NCBI GenBank assembly: GCA_947630415.1
Contig: CANRHM010000012.1
Coordinates: 1 to 18,062, forward strand
Origin: an uncultured Bacilli bacterium
Lineage (GTDB): Bacteria > Bacillota_I > Bacilli_A > RF39 > UBA660
Reading direction: 5' to 3'
Length of the DNA: 18,062 nucleotides
Shown here: piece after piece, positions 5,521 to 12,600 of the stretch
How the letters are laid out: the number at the start of each line of letters is the position of its first letter
Position numbering within the stretch: position 1 is the stretch's first letter
Translations under genes and position numbers: made by a program
Notes under the pieces: generated by a model
The model's input: only the letters and a program-made list of their open reading frames with translations
The model's database searches: none
What the model was told of the DNA's origin: nothing

Positions 5521-6297
5521 TTAGGCAAAAAGCACATGATTTAGAATCATCACAAGAGCCCCTATTCCAAAAAATAAATACGATATTTTCTTATGCTGAT
5601 AAGATAAAGAGGTAGGAAAAAGTTCATAGCAAGCAATATGAGTCATGATTCCTGCAATAATGGAAAGCAAGAGTCCCATGATAAAATCGTTCATAAAGGG
5701 ACTTAAGAATAAGAAAGCAAGCAAAGCTCCAAGGGGTTCTGATAATCCTGATACTAACGTATAAAAGAAAGCGCGTAGTTTACTTCCAGTGGCATAATAG
5801 ATAGGAACACTAATGCTAATTCCTTCCGGAATATTATGTAGAGCAATGGCTAAAGCTAAAGTGAGTCCTAGAGAGACATTTTGATTCGTAGTCATGAACG
5901 TAGCAATACCTTCTGGAATGTTGTGCAAAACGATAGCTAACATCGAAATGAGTCCCACTCGATACAGTTTTTTCCCATGAGCATCAGAAATCGTTCCTAT
6001 ATCTGGTAAATATTTATCGATTAACATGGAAAACAAAACGCCAACCACAAAGAATATTGTACAAAAGATTATCGATGGAAAAACATAATAATAGGATTGC
6101 AACAACTGAAAACTAGAAGGCAGTAAATCGGTTAAGGAAACGGAGAGCATAACACCGGAAGCAAATCCCAAGGAACCGATTAAAATCCGTTTATCTTTAT
6201 TTTTAACAAACAAGAAAATGCAACCAATTAAAGTTGATAGTCCTGCAAGACCACTTACTAAAAAACTATAGGTCGTTGTATCCACTTTTATCACCAT
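5521..6297 (-). CDS. zupT: ZIP-family divalent metal transporter, ZupT-like
   Basis: ZIP transporters move zinc, iron or manganese into the cytoplasm. The 258-residue product has about eight hydrophobic segments and the diagnostic paired motifs HNIPEG (125-130 and 154-159), followed by SGLSEPLGA (183-191). These lie in the two helices that form the metal site, so the His, Asn and Glu ligands are present. A hydrophilic loop (about 97-110) lies between the early spans and the metal-site helices; it is not especially His-rich. The length agrees with ZupT (about 257). The start is uncertain: ATG at 6297 has a weak ribosome site, while a GTG four codons on is preceded by GGTGA. It is convergent with the PBP gene and divergent from the secreted-protein gene. 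No metal-regulator operator is recognised upstream, and the exact metal cannot be told from the sequence. Confidence 0.92.
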   Translation of the reverse strand: MVIKVDTTTYSFLVSGLAGLSTLIGCIFLFVKNKDKRILIGSLGFASGVMLSVSLTDLLPSSFQLLQSYYYVFPSIIFCTIFFVVGVLFSMLIDKYLPDIGTISDAHGKKLYRVGLISMLAIVLHNIPEGIATFMTTNQNVSLGLTLALAIALHNIPEGISISVPIYYATGSKLRAFFYTLVSGLSEPLGALLAFLFLSPFMNDFIMGLLLSIIAGIMTHIACYELFPTSLSYQHKKISYLFFGIGALVMILNHVLFA

Positions 6298-6349
6298 TAC
6301 AATGTATGAAGAAAAAGCACAAATTAGGACAACGTTATTTTTTAATTTT

Positions 6350-6378
6350 TTGATCTATTGTGAAATAATTTATAAAAT
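6350..6378 (+). promoter_or_regulatory. Sigma-A-type promoter of the Thr-rich secreted protein
   Basis: TTGATC (6350-6355), a 17-bp spacer and TAAAAT (6373-6378) lie 33 bp before the ATG at 6411, in a very A+T-rich intergenic region. Confidence 0.5.
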
Positions 6379-6410
6379 AAAGAATAGGATTTAGTAAGGA
6401 AGTGAAAAAA

Positions 6411-6755
6411 ATGAAGAAAAATGTTTTGTTACTCATCCTCTTATCCTTCTTTTTACTAACTCCAACCATAGTAAAAGCAGATGGACTAGATACTACTAAA
6501 ACTCCAACCACCACTACAACACCAACGGAAACAGAGGAAAGTGAAACGGGAACAGGAACACAAAATGGAGAAGATGAAACCTCTACTGGACAAGGAACTG
6601 CTGGTATTAGTGGATATAGTAAAGTAGAACGGCAGGAAGTTAAATCAGGAAACGAACGTCAAAGCAATATTCTTCCCCTAGCCGTTACTCTTCTTGCTAC
6701 TGGTGGAGTTGGTGGAGGATACTTTTTCTATCAAAACAAAATGAAAAGAAAGTAA
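6411..6755 (+). CDS. Secreted, Thr-rich, C-terminally membrane-anchored surface protein
   Basis: This is a 114-residue protein with a typical Sec signal peptide (Lys-rich start, Leu/Phe core, likely cleavage after VKADG near residue 25). A low-complexity Thr/Pro/Glu/Gly stalk (about 28-65), a short polar segment, a C-terminal hydrophobic span (about 86-106) with Gly pairs, and a basic KMKRK tail follow. This is the layout of a wall-anchored protein, but there is no LPXTG motif; the only nearby sequence is NILPL, so anchoring by a sortase is not supported. It is more likely held by its C-terminal helix with the stalk outside. The ATG at 6411 has TAAGGA upstream; the in-frame GTG at 6402 overlaps that site and is rejected. 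No function can be assigned. It converges with nth on a shared terminator. Confidence 0.75.
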   Translation: MKKNVLLLILLSFFLLTPTIVKADGLDTTKTPTTTTTPTETEESETGTGTQNGEDETSTGQGTAGISGYSKVERQEVKSGNERQSNILPLAVTLLATGGVGGGYFFYQNKMKRK

Positions 6756-6777
6756 CTAAACTTTTACTTTCTTTTTT
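6744..6777. terminator. Bidirectional terminator between the secreted-protein gene and nth
   Basis: AAAAGAAAGTAA (6744-6755) and TTACTTTCTTTT (6764-6775) form a 12-bp stem around an 8-nt loop, with A runs on the left and T runs on the right. Both convergent stop codons lie inside it, so the hairpin contains the last codons of both genes. Confidence 0.8.
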
Positions 6778-7412
6778 GTTTTCATTTGTTTTTTATAATA
6801 GACGCATTCATCTCTCATTTTACAAGAATCACAATTGGGATGCATGGCTTTACAATGGTATCGTCCAAAGAAAACCATTTGATGATGACGCTTACTCCAG
6901 TTCTTCTTAGGGAGTAACTTCATCAATTTTTTTTCGATCGTTAAAACGTCATCACTTTCTTTAGCAAAACCTAAGCGTTTACTTACACGGGCTACATGCG
7001 TATCGACTGCAATCGCAGGTTCATCATAAAGCATACTTAAGACGACATTAACGGTTTTTCTACCAACACCTGGTAAACTTTCTAAGTAGTCTCTATCGTT
7101 TGGAACACATCCCTTTTGTTCTTTATCTAAATGATAACTGATTTCTTTAATATATTGTGCTTTTCTCTGATAGGTTCCAATAGGTTTAATGATTTCCATG
7201 ATATCGTTGATATCCGCTTCATACAAATCCTTTAAGGTGGGATACTTGGAAAAAAGAAGTGGTGTTACAGAATTCACTCTTTTATCCGTTGTCTGAGCAC
7301 TCATAACTACCGCCAATAAAAGTTCATAATCCTTGTGGTATTGTAGTTCACACACTGCATTCGGATATAGTTCATCTAAATAATTTTCAAACATGTTACT
7401 TCTATTCTTCAT
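6756..7412 (-). CDS. nth: Endonuclease III (DNA glycosylase/AP lyase)
   Basis: Nth removes oxidised pyrimidines and cuts at abasic sites in base excision repair. Numbered from the ATG at 7412, the 218-residue product has the helix-hairpin-helix LPGVGRKT (113-120) with catalytic Lys119, the catalytic Asp137 in VDTHVARV, and the four-cysteine iron-sulphur motif C187-x6-C194-x2-C197-x5-C203. The length equals that of Bacillus Nth (219). The start at 7412 has GAGG about six bases upstream and overlaps the dnaD stop codon by 11 bp; in-frame starts further upstream lie deeper inside dnaD without a ribosome site. Overlap implies co-transcription and coupled translation with dnaD, the same pair as in Bacillus. 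The extreme C-terminus is Lys-rich. Confidence 0.96.
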   Translation of the reverse strand: MKNRSNMFENYLDELYPNAVCELQYHKDYELLLAVVMSAQTTDKRVNSVTPLLFSKYPTLKDLYEADINDIMEIIKPIGTYQRKAQYIKEISYHLDKEQKGCVPNDRDYLESLPGVGRKTVNVVLSMLYDEPAIAVDTHVARVSKRLGFAKESDDVLTIEKKLMKLLPKKNWSKRHHQMVFFGRYHCKAMHPNCDSCKMRDECVYYKKQMKTKKKVKV

Positions 7413-8079
7413 GATCTTCCTCATCAAACCAGTTATAATCAAAAGACTCCTCTTTAGAAGACGTTTTTGGTTTCATTTCCTTTCTTCTTTCCTGTTCATG
7501 ACGTTCAATGTCTTCAATTGTTTTAAATCCTTTTCGGTTCCATTCATAGAGAATTTTATCGATGTAACGTAAATTGCTTACTCCATTATAGGTGGCTTCT
7601 TTTAACGCTCTTAAAATAAATTCTTCTTTGATATTGGCGTCCATCCAAGCTTTAATGATTTCATATTCCATAGGACTTAAGGTTCTTCCAAATTCTTTTT
7701 CAAATTGTTCATAGATACTGGTATTCTCTTCTTTTGTTGTATTGATATCTTCCACCAATAAAAGACCTATTTTATCATAGAAAAGAGATAAATCAATCGC
7801 TTCTTCCATAATGCCTCGTTCATTCTTATGTACATTTACAGAAAGTAATTTCTTCTCGGTTAAAAGCGAAATCAAATTCATAATCTCCTTTGTTTCATAT
7901 TGAAGATCTTCTTTTATTTTGGATAAATCGAAAAGAGCTTTATCTCCCCTATTTACTAGATAAATAAGAAAGATGAACTCTTCCATCGATAAGTTTAATT
8001 TATCTCTTCTTTGAAACAAATAAAGAGGCATAACAAAATAACCTTGTTTTAAAAGTTGTACTAAATTGGTCATTTTCAT
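7402..8079 (-). CDS. dnaD: Primosomal replication protein DnaD
   Basis: DnaD helps load the replicative helicase at oriC and during restart, acting with DnaA, DnaB and DnaI in Firmicutes. The product, about 225 residues, has an N-terminal winged-helix region (about 10-100) and a C-terminal DnaD/DnaB-type domain (about 120-195). The latter contains the sequence FEKEFGRTLSPME and the characteristic YIDKILYEWNRKG near its end. The tail is charged and ends in an acidic stretch. The start at ATG 8079 (MKMTNLV) lies after GGTGAGG; an in-frame GTG three codons earlier overlaps that site, and a second ATG two codons later is also possible. It overlaps nth by 11 bp. An extended -10 promoter precedes it, so dnaD-nth can be transcribed without cca. 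Confidence 0.93.
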   Translation of the reverse strand: MKMTNLVQLLKQGYFVMPLYLFQRRDKLNLSMEEFIFLIYLVNRGDKALFDLSKIKEDLQYETKEIMNLISLLTEKKLLSVNVHKNERGIMEEAIDLSLFYDKIGLLLVEDINTTKEENTSIYEQFEKEFGRTLSPMEYEIIKAWMDANIKEEFILRALKEATYNGVSNLRYIDKILYEWNRKGFKTIEDIERHEQERRKEMKPKTSSKEESFDYNWFDEEDHEE

Positions 8080-8103
8080 AAACCTCACCCGCCTTTAGTC
8101 TTT

Positions 8104-8112
8104 ATTATAGCA
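8104..8112 (-). promoter_or_regulatory. Extended -10 promoter of dnaD-nth
   Basis: On the minus strand TGCTATAAT (8112-8104) combines a perfect TATAAT with a TGn extension, 25 bp before the dnaD ATG. No convincing -35 is seen, which is tolerated with an extended -10. Confidence 0.55.
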
Positions 8113-8124
8113 CTAAGTACCTGT

Positions 8125-9156
8125 TTATAAATAGTATTTTAAAAGGTAACTTTTGATAGCTTCTTTGGAATTTTCTAGTTCTTTCTTTAGAATCTTCTTC
8201 TCTAAATCCGACCAAATCTCTTTTAGAAAAGCCCCTTCTTCTTTATGTAAAAGCGTACAAATCTCATTCGATGTAATCATAATGTCTTCCCGATGATGGA
8301 TGGGAAGATGATTATAGGCCTTAATCACTTCTTTTTTATTTTTTCCTAAAAGAAGAGCTGCGACACTTAAAACATATAAGTCGTTATAGTATAAAACCGA
8401 AGGATGAAAAATATTTTTCGTCATCACTTCACGAATCGACGCCATGAGTTCTCTTTCGTGTTTACTAAAAGGATAAATATCTTCTTTTTTTAGAAAAGCC
8501 CATACACCAATTAAATCTTCAAAGGAAGGCACTTCACTCAAATTAGGAAGCTCTAATTCTTTATCAAGACCCAATTCGATTAATAAAGATACCCCATACG
8601 AAGCATTGGGACTTGAAAAGATATAATCTAGTTCTTTTTTCTTTCGTTCGTAAGATAATTCTTTTAGATTCCCTTTTACTTTTAGAATCGCGTCTTTTAC
8701 TTCCGCACTCAAAGAAAAATGCAAGGTAGTAGCAAAACGAACAGCTCTTAAAATACGTAATACATCTTGTTTAAACTTTTCTTCACTAGGACCAATGGTA
8801 CAAATTTCTTTACGATTCAAATCTTCTTTTCCATTTAAGTAATCAATGACTTCACCTTTGGCATTCATAAGAAGGGCATTAATGGTAAAATCTCTTCGTT
8901 TAATATCTTCCTCTACCGAAGTAATAAACTCTACTTTATTAGGTCTTCTAAAATCATCGTAGTCGCTTTCTTTTCGAAACGTTGTAATTTCAAAGCGCAC
9001 TCCTTTATAATTTAAGACCGTCGATCCATAGTTTTCGGAAGGAAGACCATTATCTGGAAAAAGTGTAAGGATATCTTTAGGTGTTGCCGAAGTACAAATA
9101 TCGATATCTTGAGACTCTATTCCCAAAAGATAATCTCGAACAAAACCTCCTACAAT
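8125..9156 (-). CDS. cca: CCA-adding tRNA nucleotidyltransferase with a truncated or non-canonical 5' end
   Basis: The enzyme adds or repairs the 3' CCA of tRNA. Class II features are clear: VGGFVRDYLLG (bases 9153-9121), the metal-binding DID in SQDIDICTSA, the block EEDIKRRDFTINAL, the block DVLRILRAVRFA, and a helical C-terminal body. The frame is closed by a TGA at 9187-9189, only 11 codons before VGG. That interval has no ATG, GTG or TTG codon in frame. The first canonical start is the TTG at 9126, which would remove the essential GGxVRD motif. The ATT at 9156 is given here as the least bad start. Homologues normally have some 20 more residues before VGG. Either an unusual start codon is used, or the 5' end has been damaged by a rearrangement or sequencing error at the junction with hup. 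The rest of the frame is intact. Confidence 0.85.
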   Translation of the reverse strand: MVGGFVRDYLLGIESQDIDICTSATPKDILTLFPDNGLPSENYGSTVLNYKGVRFEITTFRKESDYDDFRRPNKVEFITSVEEDIKRRDFTINALLMNAKGEVIDYLNGKEDLNRKEICTIGPSEEKFKQDVLRILRAVRFATTLHFSLSAEVKDAILKVKGNLKELSYERKKKELDYIFSSPNASYGVSLLIELGLDKELELPNLSEVPSFEDLIGVWAFLKKEDIYPFSKHERELMASIREVMTKNIFHPSVLYYNDLYVLSVAALLLGKNKKEVIKAYNHLPIHHREDIMITSNEICTLLHKEEGAFLKEIWSDLEKKILKKELENSKEAIKSYLLKYYL

Positions 9157-9198
9157 GTTCTTTGTTACTTTGTTATCTTTAGTATATCAAAAAAAGTC

Positions 9199-9224
9199 CA
9201 AGAAAAAAAGCCCTTAGGCTTTTT
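9199..9224 (-). terminator. Intrinsic terminator of hup
   Basis: On the minus strand AAAAAGCC (9224-9217) pairs with GGCTTTTT (9212-9205) around a 4-nt loop, and the T tract continues to 9203. It begins two bases after the hup stop codon and lies about 45 bp before the first usable codon of cca. Confidence 0.88.
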
Positions 9225-9225
9225 C

Positions 9226-9501
9226 TTACTTATTTACAGCTTCCTTTAAAGCAGATCCAGCTTTGAAAGTAACAGCATTTCTTGCAGGGATAACTACTTT
9301 AGCACCCGTTTGAGGGTTTCTTCCTTCACGTTTAGCTCTCTTGCTAACTGCGAATGTTCCGAATCCAACGAATGGAACTTTGTCTCCTTTTACTAATGCT
9401 TTTGTGATTGTATCAAATGTTGCATCAACTGCTCTAGTAGCATCAGCTTTTGTTAATCCTGCTTGTTCAGCAACTGCTTCTACTAATTCAACTTTTTTCA
9501 T
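9226..9501 (-). CDS. hup: Histone-like DNA-binding protein HU
   Basis: HU is the small dimeric nucleoid protein that bends and compacts DNA. The 91-residue product matches the family end to end: a helical N-terminus (KKVELVEAVAEQAG), the beta core VPFVGFGTFAVSKR, the DNA-binding arm with the intercalating proline in RNPQTGAK, and a closing helix. The ATG at 9501 has GGAGG at a normal distance. The gene stands alone between two terminators, with its own promoter-like sequence, as expected for an abundant protein. HU next to spoIVA is also the Bacillus order (spoIVA-hbs), but here a 4.1-kb gene separates them. Confidence 0.97.
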   Translation of the reverse strand: MKKVELVEAVAEQAGLTKADATRAVDATFDTITKALVKGDKVPFVGFGTFAVSKRAKREGRNPQTGAKVVIPARNAVTFKAGSALKEAVNK

Positions 9502-9551
9502 GTTCTATACCTCCATATTTTCTTTTAAGCACGAACTATGCTTACATATAC

Positions 9552-9580
9552 AAAGTAACATATTTTATAGGTAAAATCAA
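9552..9580 (-). promoter_or_regulatory. Probable sigma-A promoter of hup
   Basis: On the minus strand TTGATT (9580-9575), a 17-bp spacer and TACTTT (9557-9552) preceded by TGT form a possible extended -10 promoter. The -10 is only moderately good. Transcription would start about 45 bp before the ATG. Confidence 0.4.
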
Positions 9581-9590
9581 TATTTTTGAC

Positions 9591-9634
9591 GAAAAAAGAC
9601 AAAAGAAATCCATTTTTAGACGGATTTCTTTGTC
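9591..9634 (-). terminator. Strong terminator after the 1370-residue gene
   Basis: On the minus strand GACAAAGAAATCC (9634-9622) pairs with GGATTTCTTTTGTC (9611-9598), 13 pairs with one bulged base, and TTTTTT follows. It separates the large gene from hup. Confidence 0.9.
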
Positions 9635-9664
9635 AATTAGTAGAAAAAAGGATTATTTTTCTAT

Positions 9665-12600
9665 TTATTTCTTATATACCTTAGGGGGATTGGTGTCGTC
9701 TTTAGGTTCTTCTTTTACTTCTTCCCCTTGGGTAGGAGGCACTTCTACTCCTTCTTTTGCTAATTCTTGATCAATCGTTTCTACATCGATAAAATCAACA
9801 TCGATTGTCTTAGGAAGGATGTCTAATGGAGTTGGCTTTTTAAGTTCATCCATACGATCAAAGAAGGTATCAACGGCTTTTTCCATTCGGTCATAGGTAT
9901 CTTCTGGAAGATCATAAGCTTTAAGTAACTGAACCGTTTCATTGGCTTTATCTTGGTTACGTCCGATTAAAGAGTCCATCAAATTAATGACCCCTTGCGT
10001 TAGTTCGATCGATTGTCCTTGCGTAGTAAGTCCTGCTTGAATGGCAATCTGACTTCCAATAATCGGCATGAAATCATCCCTTGAACGTTCTAGTCCATCG
10101 ATTGTAATCATATGACTAGCCATTACTTGGTTAATCATTACTAATTGTTGTTTTAATAAAGTAGCAGACTCTTTTAAACGTCTTGTCTTTGACTCCAATA
10201 CTTCTCTTTTGGCTTTCCATTGTAAGTATTCATCAAATTTAGCTTTATCATGCATACGAGCAAGTTCTTCTTTTCTTGCTTTTTTAAATGCTTCCTTAGC
10301 AACTTCATAAAGTTCTTGGTTCTTCGCTTTATGTGCTTCGATGTATTGACGAATCGCATCGTATCCTTTTAATTGATCGGATAAGACTTGAATATCGTTT
10401 TCAAGTACTCCTCGTAAGTAAGGCAAGGATTCTGGATTCAAGAACTTTTCATCAACCATATTCTTACCTATAAAGAAATCCACCATTCCTTTAGGAAGAT
10501 ATTTAAGAAGTCCCGTTCTTGGTTTTTCAATAGCTTCAATCTTATAAATTTTCTCTCTTATTTCATTGATAGGAGCCAAGGCCTCGGTAGAAGAAGCCAT
10601 TTCGGAAGCACTAGGAAGTGCATCTTGTATATATTTAAGATGATTGTTGACAGAATCTCCAAAATAGAGAATTGTCGATAGATTAGACAAATCAATTTGG
10701 GCCACTGGCGTATTCAAAAGACGATTAATACGAGCATCTAAGTCGAGTGATAACTCATAGTCTTTTAGCATTGTTACTTCGTACTTTAAGATGTCATAGT
10801 CGGCTCCTAAATATTCGATTCTTCCTCTTAACCAAGAATCTTTTTCCTCTTTAAAAATCGTTTTTACTATCTCTTCTGTCTTCATAGGAACATCTTTTGC
10901 GGTCTTTTTTCTTTCATCTTCACTAAAAATAGGTCCATATTGACGATAGAAAAGAAGATAATCAGGCTCATCTGTTGTTAGCATTTTAAGAGTAAGCGGA
11001 TCTACTCCAAAACAAGAAGTCATTTTTGCAAGCGTCAATTGTTGTTTCTCAAAATAATGAACACTTTCGTTTTCTACAAAATAAAGAGCAAGGATTAAAG
11101 AAATATTTCTTATTTGTTCATTGGACAAACCTTCTTTTCTTTCTTGTCCTTTAAGATAAGTATGAATGGCGATTACTTTTTTGAGGTATTCCCCTGTTTT
11201 GGGATCCAAACTTTGAATAAGGGCTTCTCCCATACCTCGTTCAATTTCTTCCTTATGTTCTTTTTCTTTTCGAATGCGTTCCTCTTCTTCTTGTTTAAGG
11301 AATTCTTTCATCTTTTCATCCAAGTTTTGATAAAGTGGATCGATATTGTTACCTTTTAAAATCAATTCAGCATTTTCAATAAGGGAATAGAGCGTAATAT
11401 CCTTTTTGGCTTTTCCTTTGTTTATTCCTTCTTTTAAAAGAAATGTATATTTTTGATCTAATACATCTATATCATACTCTTTGGTGTAGGTTTCTCTTTT
11501 AGAAGGCGCTAAAAGAATTCCCTTGCTTTCTAAGTAACGTACTAATGCATTTGCATCTATCCTATCCTTCATTTGACTTAACACATCTAAAATGGTTTCT
11601 GCTACCGCAATAGAAGGAGCTTTATCTTGATAATCTTCGATATGTTTTAGATAATACCTACAAGCTTCTTTTAAATAATCTTGTACCGGTTCTTTTAAAT
11701 CTCTAAAGAAAGTTTGATCTAAGTCTCTAATTCTTTGTTTTTCTTTTGCTTCGATATAAGAAGTCATTTGCTTTACAAAATCTTTTCCTATAGTATCTTT
11801 ATGATTTAACTTTTCAAAGACTACTTTTAAAAACTCAAAAGAAACTTCTTCTGTCTCAACAAAGTTTTGAATAATATTAAGAACCGAAATATCTTGACTG
11901 TTTAAATCTTTATTTTCACCTTCATAAATGATAGGACGAAATCTTTTACTTAATTCATAGAAAGGAAGATTGGCATTTTCGATTTCTTCTTCTGTAAGGG
12001 GAAGTTTGAGTAATTTCAATACTTTTTCTTGCGTAATACCAAAGTCCATAAAGTAGATGCCTAGTTGGTTTTTGGTATGGCAACTTGCTAAATAGAAAGC
12101 AAGGCCTAGTGCATCCTCTTCGTGTGCCAAAAGCATTTTGTTGTGTTTTCCCTCTTTCATTTTAGCCTGAATCAAGGAATAGCATTTCGCTGTATAATCA
12201 ACTAGGTCTCTAGTATCTCGTTGTAGAGCATTATAGAAATCATGTTTGTCACGGACAAATTGACTATGTTCTAAGACTTCTTTTCGTTTTTCTAAGACTT
12301 CATCAAGTGGCTCAAATAAGTTTTTTGAAATCGAGTAACTTCCCAATAAATTATCGATGGTTAAGTTACCTACAAAATGACTATCTAGTAAATGTTCGAA
12401 GACTGAGGCAATTGAAGACGATTTTTTTGCATCTTCATAATAACGATAATAATAACTGCGAATAATAGGAAGCATTTTTACTACATCGATTCCTTTTTGC
12501 TCTTTCGCTTCCACGGGTGTTAAATCCATCATCAACAACCGGTTGGTAATGGTTCCTTCATCGATTCCAAACGACGTTAATATGTCACTTAGAGGCATTT

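Noticed and set aside
6301..6410. Possible metal-regulator operator between zupT and the secreted-protein gene
   Set aside because: No palindrome resembling Fur, Zur or MntR boxes could be found; the region is only A+T-rich with one promoter-like sequence.
9187..9213. Extending cca upstream by reading TGA as tryptophan
   Set aside because: The extra residues (LDFFWYTKD) do not resemble the usual N-terminus of CCA-adding enzymes and would run into the hup terminator. Other genes use TGG for Trp.
9450..9770. Plus-strand frame of 106 codons across the hup upstream region
   Set aside because: It crosses the terminator of the large gene and overlaps both hup and the large gene in antisense, with no start signals.
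10174..10359. Lys/Arg-rich 61-codon frame inside the giant gene
   Set aside because: It is an out-of-frame shadow in the same strand. Its basic composition reflects the A-rich codons of the real frame.
11114..11359. Phe-rich 81-codon plus-strand frame
   Set aside because: It is the antisense of a Glu/Lys-rich coiled segment, which always yields Phe/Leu-rich frames.
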